From OLB7 sp966250335 (GTDB lineage Bacteria; Bacteroidota; Ignavibacteria; OLB7), in NCBI GenBank assembly GCA_966250335.1, contig CBINGZ010000078.1, forward strand, positions 1-6,721: DNA of 6,721 nt, given 5' to 3'. The notes below the pieces were generated by a model. It did no database searches, had not been told where the DNA came from, and saw only the letters and a program-made list of their open reading frames with translations. This document shows, in pieces, positions 1-5,630 of this stretch (position 1 is the first letter of the stretch; each line of letters starts with the position of its first letter). Made by a program: the position numbers and the translations under genes.

Positions 1-74
1 GCGGGAGCTACACGATCCGCGTGCAGACGCGAGGTGGAGTGAACCTGATCGAGCGGCTGACCGTCACCAAGTAA
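1..74 (+). CDS. C-terminal end of a T9SS-secreted protein (5' truncated)
   Basis: Only the last 23 codons are in the window, read in the frame starting at base 3 and ending with TAA at 72-74. The peptide runs GSYTIRVQTRGG, then VNLIERLTVTK. This pattern (G-x-Y-x-I/V-x-V, a Gly turn, then an R-L-x-V-x-K end) is what the last two strands of a type A T9SS C-terminal sorting domain (Por_Secre_tail family) look like. By family knowledge, such a tail directs a Sec-exported protein through the outer membrane and is then cleaved, leaving the protein on the surface or released. The nature of the N-terminal cargo cannot be seen. A strong intrinsic terminator follows about 50 nt downstream, so this gene ends its transcription unit. 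The same type of tail ends the 1191-residue protein at 2019-5594. The main doubt is the short length of the fragment. Confidence 0.75.
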   Translation, partial: GSYTIRVQTRGGVNLIERLTVTK

Positions 75-85
75 ATCGGATAATC

Positions 86-115
86 CCGTTCCTCCCCGCA
101 AGGGGATGCGGACGG
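86..115 (+). other. Two-part hairpin with GCAA tetraloop in the 3' UTR
   Basis: The outer stem CCGTTC (86-91) pairs with GGACGG (110-115), including one G-U pair. After a small internal loop, TCCCC (93-97) pairs with GGGGA (102-106) around a GCAA loop (98-101), a GNRA-type tetraloop. It lies between the stop codon at 74 and the terminator hairpin at 126. No T-tract follows, so it is not itself a terminator. A role in protecting the 3' end of the mRNA is possible but is inference only. Confidence 0.45.
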
Positions 116-125
116 AGGATGCAGT

Positions 126-164
126 GCGGGAGGGAGTCCACCGGGATTCCCTCCCGCTTTTTTT
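126..164 (+). terminator. Strong rho-independent terminator
   Basis: A 14-bp stem is formed by 126-139 (GCGGGAGGGAGTCC) and 144-157 (GGATTCCCTCCCGC). It contains a single G-U pair, the loop is ACCG (140-143), and seven T residues follow (158-164). This is the canonical architecture of an intrinsic terminator. It closes the T9SS cargo gene that ends at 74 and separates it from the hemerythrin gene. Confidence 0.93.
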
Positions 165-175
165 ATCTCCCGATA

Positions 176-235
176 TTCATTGAATCCCCCCCCGGGTTCG
201 ATAATTCTCGTGCCCACTTGTCCGTCCGATACAAT
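176..235 (+). promoter_or_regulatory. Possible promoter region of the hemerythrin gene
   Basis: The 165-343 stretch has no gene. Two AT-rich hexamers in it resemble a -10 box: GATAAT (200-205), with TTCATT (176-181) 18 nt upstream as a weak -35, and TACAAT (230-235), with no good -35 at normal spacing. Both lie downstream of the terminator and upstream of the hemerythrin start, where a promoter is required. Neither is convincing alone, and the -35 consensus in this lineage is uncertain. The run of eight C (186-193) falls inside the spacer of the first candidate. Confidence 0.25.
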
Positions 236-258
236 GGGCCGGCCGATAACGGGAACGG

Positions 259-283
259 ATGCGGACACGGATACGTGTCGCAT
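259..283 (+). promoter_or_regulatory. Imperfect palindrome / hairpin in the hemerythrin leader
   Basis: ATGC(G)GACACG (259-269) is the inverted complement of CGTGTCGCAT (274-283), with a GATA centre (270-273) and one unpaired G on the left arm. This gives ten base pairs in all. It lies 60 nt ahead of the GTG start, downstream of both promoter-like hexamers. It could be an operator for a dimeric regulator or an mRNA hairpin. Its sequence does not match the FNR/CRP or NsrR consensus that one might expect near a hemerythrin gene, so no regulator is named. Confidence 0.4.
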
Positions 284-343
284 ATTGCTCACTCTCGTAT
301 CTTCCATCCCGGTATCGCGCACGAACATACAGGAGCGTTCATA

Positions 344-928
344 GTGGCCAGAGAACTACCGAGCACGTCGAATCCGGTGCAGCAGCTCATCGACGAGCAT
401 GTGATCTTCATGGATGCGCTGGAGGAACTGGCGGCGGTGATGGCCTCGGTCGACGACAACGACACGAGGCTCTCCGAAGATGTGCTGGCTGCCGTCAGGC
501 GGTACTGGGGGACCATCAACGAGCATCTCAACGTTCATTTCGTCAAGGAGGAGGAGATCTTCTTCCCCTTCATCGAACGCCTCTTCTCGAACGCCCGGAT
601 CAAGTTCCAGTTCCTTCATATCGACCATGACAAGCTGCGCGACAGGTTCGAGGAGCTGACGGTGGCGCTGCAGGATCACGGCAGGCCGACCCGCGAGGTC
701 TGGCGGGCCGGACGGTTGAAGAAGGCGACACGGGAGATGATCCGCCTCCTCTACTATCATATCGTGGCGGAGGATACCATCTATCTGGAGATCGCCGAGC
801 AGAAGCTGGCGCCGGAGGAGGCGCGGCAGGTGCTGGCGCAGATGAAGGCGCTGGAGGACAGACTGCTGGAGAGAACCTATCCCTCGGTACAGTATCGTAT
901 CCCGACTCATGACGAGGGGGGATCATAA
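344..928 (+). CDS. Hemerythrin-like HHE cation-binding protein
   Basis: This is a 194-residue cytosolic protein (no signal peptide, no membrane segment) that is mostly predicted helix, as expected for a hemerythrin four-helix bundle. The metal-ligand pattern is visible: H19 in IDEH; H61 and H65 with E69 in HLNVHFVKEE; H92 and H95 in HIDH; H139 and E143 in YYHIVAE. By family knowledge, such ligands hold a di-iron centre that binds O2, NO or peroxide or serves iron handling; which of these applies here cannot be read. I chose the GTG at 344 because AGGAG (331-335) sits 8 nt ahead. The frame is open further upstream, to an ATG at 119, but that part runs through the terminator and its translation is not protein-like. 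Residues 145-194 form a charged helical tail beyond the last ligand. The TAA stop (926-928) overlaps the end of the convergent btuF-like gene. No partner gene is in the same operon. Confidence 0.88.
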   Translation: MARELPSTSNPVQQLIDEHVIFMDALEELAAVMASVDDNDTRLSEDVLAAVRRYWGTINEHLNVHFVKEEEIFFPFIERLFSNARIKFQFLHIDHDKLRDRFEELTVALQDHGRPTREVWRAGRLKKATREMIRLLYYHIVAEDTIYLEIAEQKLAPEEARQVLAQMKALEDRLLERTYPSVQYRIPTHDEGGS

Positions 929-1852
929 CGAAGCGTTCTTTCCGTGCAGCGTCCTGAAGAGAAGGTCGATCCCGTCGCCGATGCGTGGTCCGGGGCGTGA
1001 GAGGAGATCGGGATCAACACGATAGATCTTTCCCGCGCGCACGGCCCCGAGCGTCCCCCATTCGGGATAGAGTTCGAGGATCTCCTCGACTGCGTTCGGG
1101 GCGGGGGAGACCAGGATCACGACCTCCGGGTTCCGCCTGACGACCTCCTCCCGACTGAAGGTCGGGTACTGCGCTACCGATCCTTTTGCGATATTATCAC
1201 CGCCGGCGATCTCGATCGCTTCAGCCAGAAAACCTTTGCTGACGGAGATCAGCGGCGACTTGTCGATCACGACGAAGACCGACACGTTCGGCGACGCCGC
1301 GGCCAGCGACCTGATCGAGTCGATCTGCCGTCGAAGACCGTCCGAAATCCGTCGCGCGTTAGGTTCAAGCCCCGTGATGGTCCCTATAGTGTCGATCGCT
1401 TCGATCGTTCCCTCGATCGTGGCCGCCTCCAGAACGAAGGCGTTGATCGACAGTTCCCCGAACTTCCTGTACGCCTCCTCCAGGTTGCCGACGGCCGACA
1501 TCAGCACCAGATCGGGATGGAGCGCCACGATCCGCTCGAAGTTCGGCCGTTGAAAATCGCCGACGACCTCGACGGCGGCCGCGGAGGGGGGGTAGTCGCA
1601 GAACGCGGTTCTGCCGATCACTCTCTCACCGGCCCCGATCGCAAAGAGGATCTCCGTGATGTTCGGAGCGAGCGAGACGATCCGTTTCGCCGGTCCGGAG
1701 AGGGAAATCCTCCCTCCCTTGGCATCGGAAAGCGTAATTTGACCGGTCTCACGGCGATCGTCCCCCTCTCCGTCGGCGCGTTCGTTACCGCATCCGGCAA
1801 GCAGAATAAGGGCCGTAAGAGCAAGCAGGAATCGGAGACGGGGGTAGTTCAT
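923..1852 (-). CDS. BtuF-like corrinoid ABC transporter substrate-binding lipoprotein
   Basis: This is a 309-residue class III periplasmic binding protein (BtuF/FepB family, Peripla_BP_2). The N-terminus MNYPRLR is followed by a hydrophobic stretch (8-19) and the lipobox LAGC (18-21), so it should be lipid-anchored at C21. A low-complexity acidic linker follows (22-36). Family motifs are RIVSLAPNITEILFAIG (57-73), CDYPP (85-89), VGDF and FERIVALHPDLVL (97-117), FLAEAIEIAGGDNIA (208-222), YPTFSREEV (229-237) and RPGPRIGDGIDLL (286-298). The CDYPP segment after the first loop is typical of cobalamin-binding members, hence BtuF-like; an iron-siderophore ligand cannot be excluded. No permease or ATPase gene (BtuC/BtuD type) is adjacent. 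The ATG at 1852 gives a normal short signal peptide but has no clear ribosome binding site. An in-frame TTG at 1945 has GGAGG (1953-1957) 7 nt ahead, but would add 31 Arg-rich residues before the signal. The TGA stop (923-925) abuts the hemerythrin stop. Confidence 0.87.
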   Translation of the reverse strand: MNYPRLRFLLALTALILLAGCGNERADGEGDDRRETGQITLSDAKGGRISLSGPAKRIVSLAPNITEILFAIGAGERVIGRTAFCDYPPSAAAVEVVGDFQRPNFERIVALHPDLVLMSAVGNLEEAYRKFGELSINAFVLEAATIEGTIEAIDTIGTITGLEPNARRISDGLRRQIDSIRSLAAASPNVSVFVVIDKSPLISVSKGFLAEAIEIAGGDNIAKGSVAQYPTFSREEVVRRNPEVVILVSPAPNAVEEILELYPEWGTLGAVRAGKIYRVDPDLLSRPGPRIGDGIDLLFRTLHGKNASL

Positions 1853-2018
1853 GGATCGAAGGATTCGTTCGGAATTGCGTCTGCGGGATCGAAACGTGGT
1901 GAAATATACGGTGCGGGCCATCGTCATGAGACGCATCGTCCGCAATCAACCCCCTCCGAGGCTCCGCCGTGCCTCCCCTTCCTCGAACATCGTGCAACAA
2001 CAACAGCAGAGTGGATTG
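1853..2018. promoter_or_regulatory. Divergent intergenic region between btuF-like and propeller genes
   Basis: These 166 nt must hold the promoters of both divergent genes. On the minus strand TATATT (1903-1908) is a good -10 hexamer, giving a leader of about 45 nt for the ATG at 1852, but no good -35 lies 16-18 nt upstream. On the plus strand I find no convincing promoter. A CAA/CAG repeat (CAACAACAACAGCAG, 1995-2009) sits just ahead of the plus-strand start and occupies the place of a Shine-Dalgarno sequence. I looked for a cobalamin riboswitch (B12 box) on the minus strand and found none. Confidence 0.4.
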
Positions 2019-5000
2019 ATGAAGAGTATCGCTCGTTCCTTCCGTACAGCGTACGGTACATGGCGTGCCCCGCTCCTCGGTTTTCTGATCGTCCTGATCG
2101 CCTCCCCGGTCTTCGCGCAGCAACGCAAACCGAAATTCGATCCGGAGAAGGAACGGGAACGGATGGAGCGTCTGCATCGGGAGTCCTCGGCCGATCCCGA
2201 CGAGGAGTCGAAGGAGGATGTCAAGGGACGCGAGGAATGGTTCTATCATCGCCGCAGCTTCCCCTACGACGTGGTCCCGGCAGGCGCGCGCGCGCAGGCG
2301 ATCCGTGAGACGAAGCTCATGGAGAGCAGGATGCGGGAGACGATGGCGAAGAAGGGAGCGGAGGGACTGGCGGCCAACAAGTGGACCGAGATCGGTCCGT
2401 TCAACGTCGGCGGCAGAATCCGCGCCATTGCCGTTCATCCCCGCAAGCCCGAGATCCTCTACATCGGCGCGGCGGCCGGCGGCGTCTGGAAGACCACCGA
2501 CGGCGGCGACTCATGGTCGAGCACCTTCGATCAGCAGTCCTCCCTTGCGATGGGGGCGCTCGCGATCGACCCGAATCATCCTGATACGATCTATGCGGGG
2601 ACGGGAGAGGACACCCCTCATCCGATGGCATATCTCGGCGACGGCATCTTCCGTTCCACCAACGGCGGAGCGACCTGGCAGCATATGGGGATGAGCCAGG
2701 TCGGGGCGTTCTCCAAGATGCATGTCCACAACCAGAACCCGAACATCGTCTACGCCTCCGCTACGCGCAGCTCCGGCGGGTTCTATCGTTCCACCGACTA
2801 CGGCGCCACCTGGACCCAGACGTTCAAGGATGACGCGTACGATATGTCGGTCAACCCCCGGCAGCCGAACAACATCTTCATCTCCACGGTCAACGGCATC
2901 TACCGTTCGTACGACGGCGGCCTCACCTTCGTGAGGAAGAGCACCGGATTCGACGGCACCAACGGCAACCGGGTCAGCGTGGCGCTCGCTCCGACCGATT
3001 CCTCCAGGGTCTACGCGCTCATCTCCCGTCTGGGCGGACAGAGCGGCAACAACCTGGCGGCGATCTACAAGTCAACCAACGGCGGCGAGTCATGGACGCT
3101 TTCGAGGAGCTTCGGCGAGAGCTTCTTCAGGGCGCAGGGGAACTACAACAACGCCCTCTCGGTCCATCCGACCAACCCGAACTGGGTCTACGCGCTCGGT
3201 ATCGATGTCTATCGTACCACGAACGGCGGCAACAACTGGATCAACGTGACGAACGTCTATCCGGGGCCCTTCAACTTCGAGGTCGCCCACCCGGACCAGC
3301 ATACGATCGCCTACGATCCCACCGAACCCGATATCACCTACCTTGGAAGCGACGGCGGCCTCTACCGTTCGGCCGATGCCGGCACCAACTGGATGCGGAT
3401 CGGGACGCGCCTGCCGATCACACAGTTCTATGCGATGGATATCGACCCCACCGAACCGAAACGGACGTTCGGCGGGACGCAGGACAACGGCACGGTGGGG
3501 ACGGTGACCGGATCGCTCAGCAACTGGATCGAGATCTCCGGCGGCGACGGCTTCTGGGTGGCGACCGATCTCGACCAGCCGAACTACGTCTACTCGGAGA
3601 TCTACTACGGCCAGGCGATCTATCGCGTGAACGTGGCGACCCGTCAGATGGAGTTCCTCAACACCGAGGAGCTGCAGTCCGATCCGGGCGACTGGTCGAC
3701 CCCTCTGGCGGTGAGCCCGGCCGACGGGATCTCCCTCTACAGCGGTCGTCGCAACCTCTGGCGCTCGCTCGACAAGGGGGATTCGTGGGAACGGCTCGCG
3801 GTCCCGGGGGGGAACGTGATGTCCACCATCGCCCTTTCTCCGCATAACGCCGAACATATCGTGGTAGGTAAGGGAAGCGGCGGCGTCTACCATTCGGAGA
3901 ACGGCGGCGAGACGTGGGGAGGCGCGACCGGGCTTCCGCTGAAGTACGTCACCGACATGATCGTCGACCCGAAGAAGCCGGAGCGCGTTTACGTCACCTT
4001 CTCCGGGTTCGGCGACAAGCATGTCTATCGCTCCGACGATTTCGGCGCCAGCTTCGTCGATATCACCTCCAACCTGCCGGACATTCCGGTGAGCGCCATC
4101 GAGGTCGATCCGGACAACAACAGCCATATCTTCGTCGGCAGCGACGCGGGAGTCTTCGTCACCCTGGACGGCGGCGGGCTCTGGCTGCCGTTCAACGACG
4201 GGCTCGCCTATTCTCCGGTCACCGATCTGAAGATCCATGCCAGCGACAGAACCTTGCGGGCCGCCACCTTCGGCCGCTCGATGTTCAGCATCGGCATCGA
4301 CAACCCGCAGCCGCAGCCCCTTATCGTGGAACCGACCGGCGGCGAGACCTACCAGACGCCGACGTCGCTCGATATCCGCTGGGCGGGCTTCACCTCGCGG
4401 GTCCGTATCCTTATCAGCTACGACGGCGGCAACAGCTACGACACCCTTGCTCACAGCGTGGAGGGTTCCAGCGTGATCATCAATCTCCCCCTGATCAAAT
4501 CGCCGAGCGTGCGTGTGAAGATCGAGGAGATCGAGACCGGAAAAAGTGTCGTGTCGGGCAACTTCACCCTCACCCCGGCGGTGAACGGACAGGAGGTGAA
4601 CACCCGAGGCGCCGTCGCCGAGGCGCTGGCGACGCGCGGCAACCAGGTCTGGGTCACCAGCCGCAACAGCGAGACGATCTATCGCCTGCGGCTCCCCGGC
4701 TTCCTCTCCAAGCAGGAGGTCACCCGTTCCGGCATCACCGGCACGATCCGTGATCTTGCCTACGACGCCGGCAGGGATATCTTCTACGCGCTCGTCACGA
4801 AGGACGATTTCAGCGAGGCGAAGCTCTACCGCATGGATACCAACGCCGCGGCCACCGGAGAGATCGATCTTCCCGCGACCGTCGTAAGCGGTATCGAGAT
4901 GACCCCGCAGGGGCTGGCGGTGATCACCCCCGGCGTCAACGGCACGCTCTACACGATCAACCCGGAGGACGGCTCCGTGATCAGCGCCAACGGGGCGCTC

Positions 5001-5594
5001 AACAACGCGGTGGGCGAGGGACGTCACGGTCTGTCGTGGGACGGACAGGGGCTTGTGCAGGCGATCGACAAGGTGGATGGAACATCGGAGTATGCAAGTC
5101 AGCTTCAGCTCATCCAGGTGGCGGAACCGCCGCGCGTGGTGAGCGGCTCCCCCGTCATCAGCTCGACGGCATCGGCGTTCGAGTTCTTCGGCATCACGTT
5201 CGACAACGTGAACAGCGACGGCGCCAAGCGGATCTTCTACGTCAGCGACACCTCGGGCTCGCTCTACAGGATCACCGTGCCGTTCGTGAGCGACGCTCCG
5301 GGAGGACCGGGACGGCTGAGCTCGAACAGGTCGATGGAGATCGTGACGGTCTCGCCGAACCCCTTCCGCGATCAGGGGCATATCCTCTATCGCCTCCGCA
5401 ACGCCGATCACGTGACGTTCGAACTGTGGCAGGCCGACGGAACGCGGGCCGCCGTTCTCTTCAACGGCGCACAGGAAGCGGGTGAGCACAGGCTCGACTT
5501 CGAGACCACGGGGCTCTCCAGCGGCATCTACTATATCGCACTCTCCGGCGGCGGCGGCGAACGGGTGGTGATGCCCGTTGTCGTCATGAAGTAA
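2019..5594 (+). CDS. Large secreted multi-propeller Asp-box (BNR/GH74-like) protein with T9SS sorting tail
   Basis: This is a 1191-residue protein. Residues 1-33 are a Sec signal peptide (Arg/Lys n-region, hydrophobic 18-29, likely cut after SPVFA at 33). Residues 34-118 are highly charged (Lys/Arg/Glu) and probably helical. Residues 119-760 form beta-propeller blades with 11 Asp-boxes (S/T-x-D/N-x-G-x-x-W/F), opening with KWTEIGPFNVGGRIRAIAVHP. A GGTQDNGT motif at 485-492 lies in the long gap between Asp-boxes. The blade count (about 14) suggests two seven-bladed propellers as in GH74/sortilin-like proteins, but I cannot point to catalytic acids, so enzyme activity is unproven. Residues 765-855 look like an Ig/FN3-type module, including IRWAG and LISYDGGNSYDTL. 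Residues 860-1090 are a further, Asp-box-free propeller-like region (YVTN/SMP-30 style). Residues 1106-1191 are a T9SS type A sorting domain (VSPNPF at 1111; LSSGIYYIALSGG near the end; final VVMK). The start at 2019 was chosen for the signal peptide; there is no strong ribosome binding site. The upstream open frame (from 1851) is Arg/Pro-rich and probably untranslated. The role is likely surface or extracellular binding or glycan processing. Confidence 0.9.
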   Translation: MKSIARSFRTAYGTWRAPLLGFLIVLIASPVFAQQRKPKFDPEKERERMERLHRESSADPDEESKEDVKGREEWFYHRRSFPYDVVPAGARAQAIRETKLMESRMRETMAKKGAEGLAANKWTEIGPFNVGGRIRAIAVHPRKPEILYIGAAAGGVWKTTDGGDSWSSTFDQQSSLAMGALAIDPNHPDTIYAGTGEDTPHPMAYLGDGIFRSTNGGATWQHMGMSQVGAFSKMHVHNQNPNIVYASATRSSGGFYRSTDYGATWTQTFKDDAYDMSVNPRQPNNIFISTVNGIYRSYDGGLTFVRKSTGFDGTNGNRVSVALAPTDSSRVYALISRLGGQSGNNLAAIYKSTNGGESWTLSRSFGESFFRAQGNYNNALSVHPTNPNWVYALGIDVYRTTNGGNNWINVTNVYPGPFNFEVAHPDQHTIAYDPTEPDITYLGSDGGLYRSADAGTNWMRIGTRLPITQFYAMDIDPTEPKRTFGGTQDNGTVGTVTGSLSNWIEISGGDGFWVATDLDQPNYVYSEIYYGQAIYRVNVATRQMEFLNTEELQSDPGDWSTPLAVSPADGISLYSGRRNLWRSLDKGDSWERLAVPGGNVMSTIALSPHNAEHIVVGKGSGGVYHSENGGETWGGATGLPLKYVTDMIVDPKKPERVYVTFSGFGDKHVYRSDDFGASFVDITSNLPDIPVSAIEVDPDNNSHIFVGSDAGVFVTLDGGGLWLPFNDGLAYSPVTDLKIHASDRTLRAATFGRSMFSIGIDNPQPQPLIVEPTGGETYQTPTSLDIRWAGFTSRVRILISYDGGNSYDTLAHSVEGSSVIINLPLIKSPSVRVKIEEIETGKSVVSGNFTLTPAVNGQEVNTRGAVAEALATRGNQVWVTSRNSETIYRLRLPGFLSKQEVTRSGITGTIRDLAYDAGRDIFYALVTKDDFSEAKLYRMDTNAAATGEIDLPATVVSGIEMTPQGLAVITPGVNGTLYTINPEDGSVISANGALNNAVGEGRHGLSWDGQGLVQAIDKVDGTSEYASQLQLIQVAEPPRVVSGSPVISSTASAFEFFGITFDNVNSDGAKRIFYVSDTSGSLYRITVPFVSDAPGGPGRLSSNRSMEIVTVSPNPFRDQGHILYRLRNADHVTFELWQADGTRAAVLFNGAQEAGEHRLDFETTGLSSGIYYIALSGGGGERVVMPVVVMK
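2493..4184 (+). repeat. Eleven Asp-box repeats within the propeller domains
   Basis: Asp-boxes in the 1191-residue protein start at residues 159 (TTDGGDSW), 213 (STNGGATW), 258 (STDYGATW), 297 (SYDGGLTF), 352 (STNGGESW), 400 (TTNGGNNW), 451 (SADAGTNW), 583 (SLDKGDSW), 626 (SENGGETW), 672 (SDDFGASF) and 715 (TLDGGGLW). Spacing is 39-55 residues, one per blade. The exception is a 132-residue gap after 451, where two or three blades lack the motif. The repeat is at protein level; the DNA copies have diverged, apart from short shared runs such as ACCAACGGCGG. Confidence 0.88.
5334..5591 (+). other. T9SS type A C-terminal sorting domain
   Basis: Residues 1106-1191 of the large secreted protein match the Por_Secre_tail pattern: MEIVTVSPNPFRDQG, then a beta-sandwich with YRLRNADHVTFELWQADG, a turn (GTRAAVLFNG), EAGEHRLDF, and LSSGIYYIALSGGGGERVV ending in K. 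By family knowledge this domain is recognised by the T9SS translocon and removed at the cell surface. The linker just before it (SDAPGGPGRLSSNRS, 1091-1105) is the usual flexible spacer. Confidence 0.9.
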
Positions 5595-5597
5595 TCG

Positions 5598-5627
5598 GGG
5601 GCCCGGCCCCTCCGGAGAGCTCTCCGG
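5598..5627. terminator. Tandem hairpins at convergent junction (possible bidirectional terminator)
   Basis: GGGGC (5598-5602) pairs with GCCCC (5606-5610) over a CCG loop. Directly next to it is a perfect 16-bp palindrome, CCGGAGAGCTCTCCGG (5612-5627). Together they fill nearly the whole 36-nt gap between the stop codon at 5594 and the stop codon of the convergent gene at 5631. Neither strand has a T-run after the stems, so this is not a classical intrinsic terminator. Position and symmetry still argue for a role in stopping or stalling transcription from both sides, or in mRNA 3'-end protection. Confidence 0.45.
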
Positions 5628-5630
5628 CGA

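Noticed and set aside
119..343. Upstream in-frame extension of the hemerythrin gene from an ATG at 119
   Set aside because: It runs through the terminator hairpin and T-run, its translation is not protein-like, and AGGAG with good spacing points to the GTG at 344.
356..910. 184-residue minus-strand frame opposite the hemerythrin gene
   Set aside because: It is a mirror of the hemerythrin codons with no recognisable motif, while the plus strand has the complete metal-ligand set and a ribosome binding site.
1851..2018. Upstream extension of the large secreted protein from an ATG at 1851
   Set aside because: That ATG shares CATG with the start of the divergent btuF-like gene. The 56 extra residues are Arg/Pro/Gln-rich and would bury the signal peptide; the ATG at 2019 gives a normal Sec signal.
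1853..2018. Cobalamin riboswitch upstream of the btuF-like gene
   Set aside because: No B12-box-like sequence (GCCACTG) or extended conserved stem is visible on the minus strand.
2281..2297. Alternating GC run (GGCGCGCGCGCGCAGG) as a possible Z-DNA or regulatory element
   Set aside because: It lies within the coding sequence, encodes Ala-Gly-Ala-Arg-Ala, and is explained by GC-rich codon choice.
3090..5489. 799-residue open frame on the minus strand inside the large secreted gene
   Set aside because: The translation is a low-complexity mix of Arg, Asp, Val, Gly and His, typical of the antisense frame of a GC-rich gene; the plus-strand protein has clear domains across the same DNA.
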